Assembly: GCA_958299035.1 (NCBI GenBank)
Contig: CATQJL010000112.1
Coordinates: forward strand, 83,284,636 to 83,348,635
DNA from: Cylicocyclus nassatus
Lineage: Eukaryota > Nematoda > Chromadorea > Rhabditida > Strongylidae
Length of the DNA: 64,000 nt
Reading direction: 5' to 3'
Of the stretch, positions 23,209-34,369 are shown piece by piece (the first letter of the stretch is position 1; each line of letters starts with the position of its first letter). The notes under the pieces were generated by a model. It ran no database searches and was not told the DNA's origin. It saw only the letters and a program-made list of their open reading frames with translations. The position numbers were made by a program, and so were the translations under genes.

Positions 23209-23782
23209 TCAGAATAGGTTTGTCGCCGCCTCCAAAAAAGTTAACCGAATAGGTGACAGAATGCTCAACAATTTTGCATAAGACAGCTGGGGTATCGTAG
23301 CGCTTTGTGTTGGGGCGATAAACATATACAGAAGTGCTAACGGGGACACTGTTAGATTAGGGAGGAGATAATAGCAATTATAAGTTAGAGGAATGCGATT
23401 TATTACGTCGGATTTCTCACGTGGGCACAACCAAACAGGTTGCTGAGCGCTGGTTACGAGGAAGCAGGACATGAGCATGGAGACTGTAAACAAACAATTG
23501 ACGTGCGGGCAAAGTAGCAGATTTAGTAGAACGATCATCAAAAGCTGCAGACGTTAGCTCTTCACTGCGCTGCAAAAGTGCGGAAATTCGAGCATTCGAG
23601 TTTTCTAGAGCTGATTTATTTTGAGTTAAGGAAAGAGACAAGGATTCGATTTGCTTGCGTGCTTGATCTAACTCATCAGGATGGCCTAACGAGAGGCCTA
23701 AGACTTTAGGAGTACGATTATGCGAAAACCTAAGGAGAAGGAGAACGATAATGCGTGCGGATGTTACTGCGAGAGTCACCAC
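23209..23782 (-). pseudogene. Envelope-like fragment of a degenerate LTR retroelement
   Basis: The minus strand reads a coiled-coil-like segment (ARKQIESLSLSLTQNKSAL). It then shifts frame into a hydrophobic stretch and QQPVWLCPREK, followed by a Tyr-Asn-Cys and Leu-Pro-Asn motif. This order of membrane segment, then W-x-C-P, then a Cys-rich ectodomain resembles the envelope-like proteins carried by some nematode Pao/BEL retroelements. At least two frame changes are present, and no polymerase region was found between this and the Gag part. Identification is by pattern only and is tentative. Confidence 0.4.
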
Positions 23783-23810
23783 GGAAAGAAGACTGACCTG
23801 TTTGCCGACG

Positions 23811-24900
23811 TTGTCGTCTCCTCGAGGAGCATTCCGAAGCCAGATGTCCCTGCCCTCAGCAGAAATAACAGTAAATATTAGAGAATAGTATTTGTTGGGG
23901 CGGGCGCGGCCGTGGTTTCTGAAATCGTACCCGATTCATGCTGTTACGAGGATCTGTTTTGTTCGAACAGTTGCTATTTCTGCTGAAAATGATCGGTTAG
24001 GTAAAGGCTGAGAAGGTCTTACCTTATCATCTGATGGATCTGCGGGAGGAGTACGGGGTTCCACTGAACTTACCGCCACGGGGACCAGAGGATGGGACGG
24101 GTGTATGAGGCGGTCTGCGGACGCTTCGGAAAGAAGTTCTTCGACGCGCTCTGCTTCTGCCAGCGCCGCCTTAAATGTAGACGGACTCGCGAAACGAACG
24201 TGGAATCTTAGGTCAGCATGCAGCCTCTGCACAAATTCATGAAGAAATAACTCACCGTTTAGTGTAGGGTCCTGACCAGTGGCGTCCGCAATAAATTTAG
24301 TAAGCGAAAAGCAAAGGCAGAACTAGACTCACCTCGCTCCTGACGACATGTTGTGAGTGCTTGCCCGGCTTCTGCCATCTGCTTCGGATCCTCATAGTGC
24401 TTACGTAGATGGTTGACGATGGCCTCGTAGTTCACCTTTTCTTCCGCTGAAAGGGTTTTCACTCGTTCCCTTACTACTGACTCTAAATGAACAATCAAGT
24501 AATTAGCTCTATCCTCAAAAGTGAGTAATCTGCGCAATCGCATCGAGTCTTCTAAGCGGCGTAGCCAAAGTGAAAATGATTGAGAACTAGATGTACCGAT
24601 AAACGGTATAACAAGGGAGGGGAGCCCATCAGGGCAGCATGCTGCTACTATAGGCAGTTATTCAATCCTAGAGCCTATGGTAGCAAACGAGCCGTTAATT
24701 CCGTTAAATAACTGAGAGTTACCTTTGTTCACTTGCTCCGCGAGTTGCGAAGTCGCCTTCTTCGCATCCTTCCAGGCATTGACCAGGGCTTCGGTCGTTG
24801 CCTCTTTGAGTTCCTTCGTGTCGCGTCCATGCACCGTTGAAGAGTCGTCGAGGGATGATAACGCCACCGTTAACGGCGCCGTAATCGCTTCCGCACTCAC
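23811..24900 (-). pseudogene. Gag-like relic with CCHC zinc knuckle
   Basis: Minus-strand frames give a helical Gag-like region (VRERVKTLSAEEKVNYEAIV and LRKHYEDPKQMAEAGQ, about 24,480-24,370), a linker, and then a CX2CX4HX4C zinc knuckle at about 23,870-23,830. A one-base frame change falls near 24,290, where the frame continuing with IADATGQD takes over from the one ending LVRTLH. An in-frame TGA sits inside the zinc knuckle, directly after its second Cys. The N-terminal part (24,900-24,658) is acidic and helical (KELKEATTEALVNAWKDAKK). Gag would package element RNA. This copy cannot. No flanking long terminal repeats were recognised. Confidence 0.6.
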
Positions 24901-25328
24901 TTATGGATTGGCAGCAGCCAGGTTGGGGCCCTGTGTGGGGCACTCCACATTCGCTTTAGAACGGGTAACTAGTACAGATACAATCACTGAAAGCAGGAAG
25001 CTTAAGAGACATATGATGTTTAATAAGAACAGGTATATAGATAAGAGAGGACAGGAAGGATAGAATAGGTAGTGAAGTCATTGATAAGTGTGATAGAGTA
25101 CATGCAGAGAAATAGGACAGTGACCTAATTTGAAACAAGAGTGAGGCCAAATGATCATCAAAGCTGAGGGTGGGTTAGCAAGGATGTGGGCGTGGCTTGG
25201 TACTGTGCCCTTAAATAGGTTTTCAGAAAAAAAAACAAAATCTTTAATATGTTCCCATGCCCTTTATCTATGCTTATCTACTAAGAGGAGAATGAAGTGA
25301 ATGTATAACAAACTTTACATTACTCTTA
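24901..25328. other. Possible retroelement leader, otherwise featureless
   Basis: The sequence upstream of the Gag-like relic may contain the remains of a leader or LTR, but no direct repeat of it was found downstream. No gene is supported. Confidence 0.3.
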
Positions 25329-25792
25329 CAAGGGAAGGAAGGTTGGTCGAAGTGACCTTTTCAAATGAGGTGTATACTGCCTTGTAGAGCTTGGAATGCT
25401 GATTCCAAATCTACCTTTTCTATCTGCTGCGGGCTTCTGAGCGAGAAGTTATGAAGGTTTCTGTGAGTAAAAATCTGAATGCAAAAATAAGGTAAAAACA
25501 GTCGTAACCTTTTCCCGATGTTCAAATGAGGCAGCAGCGAGTTGGTATATTTGACTCAAGAGTATTTTTTGCACCGAGTGACCTGACTACCAATTAAGCC
25601 CTATAAGGAACGTTACGACTGATTTTAGCCTACTCTTGCATTCAGATTTTTACTCACAAAAACCTTCATAACTCCTCGCCCAGAAGCCCGCAGCAGATAG
25701 CAAAGGTAGATTTGGAATCAGCGTTCCAAGCTCTACAAGGCAGTATACATCTCCTTTTGAAAGGCCACTTCGACCAACCTTCCTTTCCTTGT
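25329..25792. mobile_element. Palindromic repeat, about 464 bp
   Basis: The left arm, starting ACAAGGGAAGGAAGGTTGG, is inverted at the right, ending CCTTCCTTTCCTTGT. The two arms of about 175 bp share blocks such as GAGCTTGGAATGCTGATTCC against GGAATCAGCGTTCCAAGCTC. It sits 30 bases outside the large inverted-repeat-bounded block that follows. Confidence 0.8.
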
Positions 25793-26432
25793 TAGTTGTG
25801 TAGCTAAGGCTCTTATCGGGATATACAGGGTGTCCCAAAAAAATGTATCGAACGTTTGATCGTTAATAACTCTCTTCCCAAGAAGTCTTTTGCCTTGCTT
25901 CAGGTACCGTTTTGTAGAGCTGGCTTCAACTTAGATTTGCATTATAGAACGAATCACTCATCTTTCTTCATTACTGTAGGATTACGGTATAAACTTGAAA
26001 CATATGGTGTTAATGTGAAAAAAGCTGCCGTTTCAAAATTTTTCAAAAAATTGTGAAAACTTGTGTAATAGGGTTTTTATGGACGCTGAGTTCAATCCTT
26101 CTATATATATAAAACCGAATGGTGTACTTGTCTGTACGTTGGTGGATAAGCATGTTGATGCTGTCTGTACGTCTTCGATGGTGTTTTTCTGGTTTGCGAC
26201 AGTGTTTTCGTGTCTGTTGTTTTCCAGTAGGGAAATTTGACTGTGGGATGTCTGCTGCCCTTTGCTTCGATTCTTCATTTAGTCATCATTGCGTATTTCG
26301 ACACGCTGGGATGGTCGCGTGCCTTTCTCTTTGATTTTAGATTTCATTTTTGTACTTTTCGACACGTTTCTTAGGCGGTTGATAATGGTTGTCCTTCTTG
26401 ATTCGTTCTTCAGTGTAGCTATTGCGACAATC

Positions 26433-26842
26433 AAAGGCAGTGGATCGGCAAAACTCAACAACCCACGATTTCGAAACGGTAGGTTGCTTATCGCTCAAGT
26501 ATGGGAACAGTGCAATTCCGGTTGCATAACATGCCTTCTCTGCCGAGAAAATTGCTCTTAAGCTTACACGCGCAAGCCAATCTTACACGCGCCGGACGAG
26601 TTGGCAATTTCCTTCTCACCATTGGAGGCTGCCCGCCGCAATGCTTTAATCATTGGGTCCCGCAACGATTCAGCGTCGTCAGCCTTGCCTCCACTCGTCC
26701 AATTTCAAAGGAAAGGGCATCGAGAAACGCTCGTTTTCGCCGTTTTCAAGCTCCCTAGATTGGATTTTTGGGATCAGCGTAATGAATAACCCCAGGTAAG
26801 CAGAAATTTGACCAGGTTAGGATTTGCCGAGCCACTGCCTTT
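26433..26842. mobile_element. AAAGGCAGTG-family MITE in tandem unit 1
   Basis: It begins AAAGGCAGTGGATCGGCAAA and ends TTTGCCGAGCCACTGCCTTT, in the form GCCGAGCCACTGCCTTT. The interior includes CACGCGCAAGCCAATCTTACACG. An oppositely oriented relative lies at 57,638-58,045. It was present before the tandem duplication because both units carry it. Confidence 0.8.
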
Positions 26843-27747
26843 AAAGCGCTCCGCTTTGAAGTTGGATCATGTCGGCATTACATATTCCATCATTTTTTTA
26901 CGCACTGAAAAACTTGTTCTGTTCCATCTTAACTATTCTTTTTCGTAATATAGTTCTTTATAGCAAAAAAGTGTTCTGCAATCTCGCATCGCTCCTTCAT
27001 TTTGGTGTATTTGTTTCTGGCCAATTGGGCACCCATGGATGGAGGAATTACAACTTGAACATGGGTTTTTCTCTTTTCGGTCGTCCTTCACGTATTTCTT
27101 CTCGTGCCACACTTCTTGATTTACCTTTTGAGCAGAATCATTTCGATATTGCATTTTTCATCATACTTTTTACGTTGCTGAAGAATTTGTTTTCATCTTA
27201 ATTATGCTTTTTCGTATAGTTCCCTGGAAAAAATGTTCTGCAATTTTGCATATGTGCTTCTTTAGGTGTACTTGTTAACCAACTGGGCACACGTGAAGTA
27301 TTTTGAAGAAATTACATTTTGAACATCAGTTTTGTTAATTCTCGATCATCCTCCCCCTATTTCTTCTCGTGTCCCACCTCTTGATTTCAAAATATCAGGA
27401 AATTTTGGCTTCCTTCTATATATATAAAACCGAATGGTGTACTTGTCTGTACGTTGGTGGATAAGCATGTTGATGCTGTCTGTACGTCTTCGATGGTGTT
27501 TTTCTGGTTTGCGACAGTGTTTTCGTGTCTGTTGTTTTCCAGTAGGGAAATTTGACTGTGGGATGTCTGCTGCCCTTTGCTTCGATTCTTCATTTAGTCA
27601 TCATTGCGTATTTCGACACGCTGGGATGGTCGCGTGCCTTTCTCTTTGATTTTGGATTTCATTTTTGTACTTTTCGACACGTTTCTTAGGCGGTTGATAA
27701 TGGTTGTCCTTCTTGATTCGTTCTTCAGTGTAGCTATTGCGACAATT

Positions 27748-28157
27748 AAAGGCAGTGGATCGGCAAAACTCAACAACCCACGATTTCGAAACGGTAGGTT
27801 GCTTATCGCTCAAGTATGGGAACAGTGCAATTCCGGTTGCATAACATGCCTTCTCTGCCGAGAAAATTGCTCTTAAGCTTACACGCGCAAGCCAATCTTA
27901 CACGCGCCGGACGAGTTGGCAATTTCCTTCTCACCATTGGAGGCTGCCCGCCGCAATGCTTTAATCATTGGGTCCCGCAACGATTCAGCGTCGTCAGCCT
28001 TGCCTCCACTCGTCCAATTTCAAAGGAAAGGGCATCGAGAAACGCTCGTTTTCGCCGTTTTCAAGCTCCCTAGATTGGATTTTTGGGATCAGCGTAATGA
28101 ATAACCCCAGGTAAGCAGAAATTTGACCAGGTTAGGATTTGCCGAGCCACTGCCTTT
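27748..28157. mobile_element. AAAGGCAGTG-family MITE in tandem unit 2
   Basis: This is the duplicate of the MITE at 26,433-26,842, offset by exactly 1,315 bases. It arose by duplication of the surrounding unit and not by a second insertion. Confidence 0.8.
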
Positions 28158-28729
28158 AAAGCGCTCCGCTTTGAAGTTGGATCATGTCGGCATTACATAT
28201 TCCATCATTTTTTTACGCACTGAAAAACTTGTTCTGTTCCATCTTAACTATTCTTTTTCGTAATATAGTTCTTTATAGCAAAAAAGTGTTCTGCAATCTC
28301 GCATCGCTCCTTCATTTTGGTGTATTTGTTTCTGGCCAATTGGGCACCCATGGATGGAGGAATTACAACTTGAACATGGGTTTTTCTCTTTTCGGTCGTC
28401 CTTCACGTATTTCTTCTCGTGCCACACTTCTTGATTTACCTTTTGAGCAGAATCATTTCGATATTGCATTTTTCATCATACTTTTTACGTTGCTGAAGAA
28501 TTTGTTTTCATCTTAATTATGCTTTTTCGTATAGTTCCCTGGAAAAAATGTTCTGCAATTTTGCATATGTGCTTCTTTAGGTGTTCTTGTTAACCAACTG
28601 GGCACACGTGAAGTATTTTGAAGAAATTACATTTTGAACATCAGTTTTGTTAATTCTCGATCATCCTCCCCCTATTTCTTCTCGTGTCCCACCTCTTGAT
28701 TTCAAAATATCAGGAAATTTTGGCTGACT

Positions 28730-30660
28730 TGTTTCTAAGCTGTCATGCAGACATGAGACACTATTAATTTCACTTTGAGTATCTGTTTCATCTTCTTTGA
28801 TCCGTCTTCCACATGTTTTCTCGTCTCGGCTCTTCAGTATTCGTCTACGGGGTTATTCCACCTGCTGATTATGAAAATGATATCTGCGTGGTGGCTTCTG
28901 TTTTGGATTACGGTAGGCATACGGTAGGAGTTGAAATCTCAAAATTCGTTAAAACTTTGCACAGGGGTTATTCGACCTGCTGATCACGAATATCACATTT
29001 TTCTCGCTCGAAAATGTCTTTTTGTGCGGTTACGTGGGTATACGGTAAGGGAGGGGGGGGGGGGATAAAAATCTAAGTCTGGGTTTTATTTGGCCTGGAA
29101 TGGTTATCTAGCACTCTGAACATGAATATTATATTGATTTTGTATGGTAGCGCCATTCGATTTACGGTGGGTGTGCGGTTGATAGGTGAAACCAAATTTG
29201 CTCAAAACGTTGTTTAGAGGGGTTTTAAGCATGTTGATAACGGATATCGGGCTTGCACGTTGCAACAACGCTTTACTGCGGAGCTATGGTAGTTTGCAGC
29301 GTTTAAGTAAGCCTGTTTCCTGACATTCACTCTAATCAATATTCCAAACATCCGCGAAGTGGCTTTATGTGAAATGAGCGCGATGTTCTGATCGGCACAT
29401 TGGATAACATCTCTGCATGAAGTTTTAGGGAGATCGACGGTTTTGACTTTCTATTATATACTTACTGCAGTCATACAGGGAGACTTTTTTTATGCGGAAA
29501 AAGTGTGATATTGTGATCAGCATGTCGAGTAACTCTCCTATGCAAAGTACGAATTGAGATTCTAACTTTAAACCATAATCCTACCGTAACCCTACAAAAG
29601 GGTTCGTGAACATATATGGCATCCGATCAGCATGTTGAGTAACCTTTTTCTACGCAAAGTTTTAGCGAATTCTGAAATTTCCGCCTCATACCTATGCCTA
29701 CCGTAATCCCTCAAAAAAGGCCCCACCATGCAAAATAAATATCATTTTTATGATCAACGGGTCGCATACCCCCTTTCCTTTCCTTGGGCGAATTTTTAGC
29801 AAAATTGTGGTTCTTGATTTTTGAGATCTGTTAAGTGGGATAGTATCCAGCAATGTTGTGTATTTTGCAGTCTTGGAGATTTGTCCTACTTTTCTAAACA
29901 ATTAGGCAGACATGAAGTTTTCCACACAATTGCAACCTTGGATGATTGATTTATTCTTTTTTGTCTCATTCTTCATGCCTTCTTGTGCTTTTAATCATAG
30001 AAGTTTTTAATGTTGGATTTTCTGACATTGCCTTCTTTGTCTTCAAGCAACCAAGTTGAGGTTAAAATGTTTGGGCGCTATTCCACTTCAAAAATTGAAA
30101 ATCACGGTTCTCGCTGAAGCTTCGCTTAGGGGGCTATTCGACCTGCTGATCACGAAAATGATATCCATTTTGCGTGGTGGGCCATTCTTGAGGGGTAACG
30201 GTAGGTATACGGTATGGGGTGCGTCAATCCAACACAAACGCGGGGCGACCACAGTTAAGCGCGCCGGCGCGGCGGACTCGGAATTTATGTCCGACATGAA
30301 AATCGCGCAGCGACTGGAATCGCGCGCTATTTTTGGACGAGCATACTTTCGCCAACGTTATCTTCGCGATATCGCTGGAATTGAGCGATATCGTGTCGCT
30401 GGTGCTGCACCAATGATGGGCGAATCGCTCGAATGGCTTCTTCTTTGTGAGAAGTTTTGTATTTTTTGAAAATGTGAATCTCACTGAGAACTATTCGTCT
30501 CACACAAGAGCTTTCTCTCTGCATGAGGGAAGGGTGGTCATCGAGCATTCCATACTATTAATCCTTGAAAACAAAATATGCGAAGTATATGGTATGGAAT
30601 GCTTTCCATCCACCTTACCCTCTGTGTTAGCATTTACTGTTCTCGCAATGCACTAATTCT
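28730..30660. repeat. Dispersed and tandem repeat tract around CTGCTGATYAYGAAWAT
   Basis: The phrase CCTGCTGAT(T/C)A(T/C)GAAAATGATATC with downstream TACGGTAGG(C/T)ATACGGTA recurs in loose tandem. It is seen at about 28,860, 28,978 and 30,139, with weaker copies at about 29,100 and 29,230 and inverted GATCAGCATGTYGAGTAAC copies at 29,516 and 29,625. Related phrases occur at 57,056 and 60,968. No gene is supported in this tract. A G-run lies at about 29,050. Confidence 0.6.
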
Positions 30661-32340
30661 TGGTCTCGAGGAAAGGACGGGCCCATGAGCTTCTTGCGAC
30701 AGGACATATTCGCTAGGACTTTTGGCCCCTCCTTCGCAAAAACCAAACTTCTGCTTTGAAAGCAAAAAAGCACAGGGATTTGGTTTCGAAAGAAAAGAGA
30801 ATCATGAGCTCAGGCGGCAATATATTTTCGCTAAGAATTTTCAGCTGTCAATATTCAACTATACAATAACTTGCTTGGAATTCACTTCTGCCCCCCTCTA
30901 CATCGCAAAAACCAAACTTCTGCCCCTGGAGACAGAAAAGCACAGGGAATTTGGTCTCGAGGGAAGGACAGGCCCATGAGCTTCTTGCGACACGACATAT
31001 TCGCTAAGACTTTTGGCCCCTCCAACTTTGCAACCACACTTTTGCCCTGAGAGCAAAAAAGCGCAGGGATTTGGTCTCGAAAGAAAAAGGAACCATGGGC
31101 TCAGGCGGCAATATATTTTCGCTGAGAACTTTCAGCTGTCAATGTTCAATTATACAATAACTTCCTTGAAATTCACTTCTGCTCCCTTCAACATCGCAAA
31201 AACCAAACTTCTGCCCTTCAGGGCAGAAAAGCACAGGGAATTTGCTCTCGAGGGAAGGACAGGCCCATGAGCTTCTTGCGACAGGACGTCGCTAAGACTT
31301 TCGGCCCTTAAACTTCGCAAAAACCACACTTCTGCCCCTGAAAGCAGAAAAGCACAGGGAGTTTGATTTCGAGGGAAAAAAAGAATCATGGGCTTAAGCG
31401 GCAAATATTTTCTCTAACAATTTTCAGCTGTCAATATTCAATTATACAATAACTTGCTTGAAATTCACTTCTGCCCCCTTCTACAGCAAAAACCAAACTT
31501 CTGCCCCTGGAGGCAGAAAAGCACAAGGAATTTGGTCTCGAGGAAGGACAGGCCCATGAGCTTCTTGCGACACGACATATTCGCTAAGATTTTTGGCCCT
31601 TAAACTTCGCAAAAAACCACACTTACCACACTTCTACCCCTGAAAGCAGAAAAACACAGGGAGTTTGATTTCGAGAGAAAAAAGAATCATGGGCTCAAGC
31701 GGCAAATATTTTCTCTAACAATTTTCATTTATCAATGTTTGATTATACAGAAATTTGCTTAGAATTCACTTTTGCCCCCTTCAACATCGCAAAAACCAAA
31801 GTTCTGCCCTTCAGGGCAGAAGAGCACAGGGAATTTGATCTCGAGGGAAGGACAGGCCCATGAGCTACTTGCGACAGGACATACTCGCTAAGACTCTTGG
31901 CCCTTAAACTTCGCAAAAACCACACTTCTGCCCCTGAAAGCAGAAAAGCACAGGAAGTTTGGTTTCGAGGGAAAAAAGATTCATGGGCTCAGGCGGCAAT
32001 GTATTTCCGCTAACCATTTTCAGTTATCAATGTTTCATCATACAGAAACTTGCTTGAAATTCACTTCTGCCCCCCTCTACGTCGCAAAAACCAAACTTCT
32101 GCCCGTGGAGGCAGAGAACTTAAACTTCGCAAAAACCAAACTTCTGCCCTTAAAGACAGAAAAGCACAGGGAATCTGGTTTCGAAGGAAGGACAGAGCCA
32201 TGAGCTTCTTGCGACAGGACATATTCGCCAAGATTTTTGGCCCCTTCAACTTCCCAAAAACCACGCTTCTGCTCCTAAAAGCAAAAAAGCACAAGGACCT
32301 TGGATTCGAGGGAAGGATAGACCCAGGGTTTTATGCGACA
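30661..32340. repeat. Satellite-like tandem array, ~290-bp period
   Basis: The landmark CCATGAGCTTCTTGCGACA recurs about every 290-300 bases (near 30,684, 30,974, 31,267, 31,556, 31,859 and 32,199). Each unit has two related halves, each with AAAACC(A/C)A(A/C)(A/C)CTTCTGCCC and a GAAAAGCACAGGGA phrase. Units differ by substitutions and small indels, so the array is not very recent. The last unit is degraded. Confidence 0.85.
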
Positions 32341-32417
32341 GGATAGTCTCGCTGGGGTATGCACGTACGCTGGGGAGGAGAGGGGATTTGAGAATGCGGC
32401 ATATCTCGCTACTCTAG

Positions 32418-33296
32418 GGGCCGCATGCACGAACAGGGGAGCTGGGGAGGGGATCGCAGCTTCAGAAGAAAGCTTCATATCCTGAAGCTCCGAAGTTCTG
32501 GATTTCACGCTGTCTACCTGTCCGTAAGTATTCCTACCACCCTTTACTATGAACATATTGAACAGGAGCAAGAAGCTGTACAAGCCGTTTTTTCCAGCTT
32601 TTTGTACGATCCCCTGGTGATCCCCGGGGGACGACCGGTTCTTCTTTAAAGTCATTTTTCTTTCTGCGAAGTTAACGAAAACCATCCAAAGTTGTACTGA
32701 ACATCTAATACAACAGTGCTAAGCATGTTGCTGATGAGAACAAATGAGTTTTTGAAAAGTCGAATTTTCCGGTAAACCTCAAATTTCGACCTGTGGATCA
32801 TCGAAAATTTCATGACTTCAAAACATCAATTGTTCTTACCAGAAATATGATTAGCACTGTTGGGTTAGATAAGCAGTACAACTTTGGAATGTTTTCATTA
32901 CCTTTGAAGAAAGAAAAACGACTTTAAGGCCCGTATGCACGAACATTCCTGCGGCGAGGGGAGCGGCGTCCTCCGTTATGAAGGGGCCGCGTGCGATCGC
33001 AGCTGCTTTTTCATCATTGGGGATGCCGCTCCGCCTCGCCGCAGGAATGTTCGTGCATACGGGCCTAAAGAAGTGGCGGTCGTTCCCCGGGGATCACTAG
33101 GGGATCGTACAAAAAGCTCTAAAAATCCGCTTGTTCAGCTTCTCGCTCCTGTTCAGTATGTTCATAGTGAAGGATGGTAGGAATACTTACGGACAGGTAG
33201 ACAGCGTGAAATCCAGAACTTCGGAGCTTCAGGATATGAAGCTTTCTTCTGAAGCTGCGATCCCCTCCCCAACTCTCCTGTTCGTGCATGCGGCCC
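32418..33296. mobile_element. PIF/Harbinger-like MITE with long inverted arms
   Basis: The ends are GGGCCGCATGCACGAACA and TGTTCGTGCATGCGGCCC, with TAG directly repeated outside (32,415-32,417 and 33,297-33,299). Arms of about 240 bp share blocks such as GAAGCTTTCTTCTGAAGCTG inverted. A 3-bp duplication with GGGCC ends fits the PIF/Harbinger pattern. No transposase is present. The apparent open frames mirror each other and are artefacts of the palindrome. Confidence 0.75.
32928..33065. mobile_element. Nested PIF-like MITE, 138 bp
   Basis: GGCCCGTATGCACGAACATT at the left mirrors AATGTTCGTGCATACGGGCC at the right. TAA is repeated on both sides (32,925-32,927 and 33,066-33,068). It lies within the larger element at 32,418-33,296 and shares its GCACGAACA terminus, so it is a relative that inserted into a relative. 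Confidence 0.85.
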
Positions 33297-33530
33297 TAGG
33301 TATCCTTCTTCTTCCTGGGCTGTGGTCTGGAGCTAAGGTATCTGCGAGAGGAATAGCAAAGATGCTTTGCAGATAATAAGTCATTGGTGGTAGGTTCTTT
33401 ACTCAAGAGCATGGTGTCTTGTTTCTACTACTACTGACACGCGAAAGGTCGGTGAAAAGATGGAAATTCTGTTTCTTGTCTTAGTTATACACAGCCAGAT
33501 ATCAATGTATCTGCCCCCACCCACTTACTA

Positions 33531-33550
33531 GCGACCCGTAGGGTCGCTAG
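33531..33550. mobile_element. 3' terminus of an upstream Helitron
   Basis: GCGACCCGTAGGGTCGC forms a perfect 7-bp hairpin followed at once by CTAG. That is the terminal hairpin plus CTRR structure of a Helitron 3' end. The next element's TC begins on the following base. The 5' end of this upstream element was not located. Confidence 0.6.
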
Positions 33551-34369
33551 TCTTATATATAAAGCTGAATGTCTGTTTGTATGTCTGTCTGTATGTATGT
33601 ATGTATGTATGTACGTATGTTCCGAATAGAAAATTCCATTTCTGAACCGATCCGGACCAAACTTGGCACACATACACTACGGGCCCCGGCGGGTGTCATA
33701 GGCTACTTTTCGTCATCGATCGATATCGATTTTATCGATTTTTATCGATTTTTTTGCTGAGTTCACCTACGGGGCTGGGAGTTGGCACAGGGGGGTAATC
33801 GAGCATGGGGATTCCGAAAATATTGGTTTTCGGGATTATCGATTACTTTTATCGATTTTATCGATTTTTTGCAAAGTTTGAGCTAGGGGGCTGGGAGTTG
33901 GCACAGGGGGGTAATCGAGCATGCTGATCATCCCCAAGGGGGTGATCAGCATGCTCGATTACACCCCTGTGCCAAATTCCAGCCCCCTAGCTCAAATTTT
34001 GCAAAATCGATAAAATCGATAGAAGTAATGGATAATTCCAAAAACTAATATTGTATTCGTAATCTGCATGCTCGATTACCCCCCTTTGCAAACTCCCAGC
34101 CCCGCAGGTCAAACTTTACAAAAAAATTGATAAAATCGATAAAAGTAATGGACGATCCTGAAAACTAATATTGTATTCGGAATCCCCATGCTCACTTCCC
34201 CCCTGTGCCAACTCCTAGCCCTGTAGGTGAACTCTGCGAAAAAATCGATAAAAATCGGTAAGATCGACATCGATCGATAACGAAAAGTGGACTGTGACAC
34301 GCGCCGGGGCCCGAAGTGTATGTGTGCCAAGTTTGGTCCGGATACGGCGGAGCCGGGTAAGCCAGCTAG
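33551..34369. mobile_element. Non-autonomous Helitron with inverted-duplicate interior, 819 bp
   Basis: The 5' end TCTTATATATAAAGCTGAATG matches Helitron starts, and the 3' end is CTAG after a GCCGGGTAAGCCAG segment, followed by T. The interior folds back: AACCGATCCGGACCAAACTTGG-type sequence at about 33,650 recurs inverted at about 34,335, and a tight inverted repeat around GATCAGCATGCTCGATTAC meets near 33,937. The ATCGAT-rich interior (many ATCGATTTTATCGAT phrases) and GTATGTATG runs are simple-repeat-like. It encodes no Rep/helicase. Confidence 0.75.

Larger units (their letters stand above)
26096..28725. repeat. Tandem duplication, two 1,315-bp units
   Basis: Unit 1 (26,096-27,410) and unit 2 (27,411-28,725) are nearly identical. 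The differences seen are single bases, for example A/G at 26,335 against 27,650. Each starts TCCTTCTATATATATAAAAC, resembling Helitron 5' ends (TC plus TATATATAAA), and unit 1 is preceded by A. The unit end, TTTTGGCT, lacks a Helitron CTRR terminus. Within each unit, the last 540 bases are themselves a diverged direct repeat of about 270 bp, and a third diverged copy follows unit 2 (28,735-28,860). Open frames in the units are duplicated by-products. Confidence 0.9.

Noticed and set aside
22848..23252. Plus-strand gene of 134 residues
   Set aside because: The minus strand carries retroelement-like peptides here, so the plus frame is most likely its shadow.
23209..25328. Complete LTR retrotransposon
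   Set aside because: No matching direct long terminal repeats and no polymerase region were found; only Gag-like and envelope-like fragments are supported.
26119..28516. Paired genes in the tandem duplication
   Set aside because: The frames have no domain or splice structure and overlap a MITE, so they are duplicated noise.
30661..32340. CRISPR array
   Set aside because: Periodic repeats lack short identical repeats with unique spacers, the unit is ~290 bp, and the host is eukaryotic.
30722..32346. Tandem gene family of about 85 residues
   Set aside because: The frames follow the ~290-bp satellite period, lose frame between units and have no conserved start or stop.
33569..33760. Protein with repeated Met-Ser-Val-Cys and Met-Tyr-Val-Cys stretches
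   Set aside because: It is the translation of GTATGTATG repeats at a Helitron end, and the same appears at 38,045 for the same reason.
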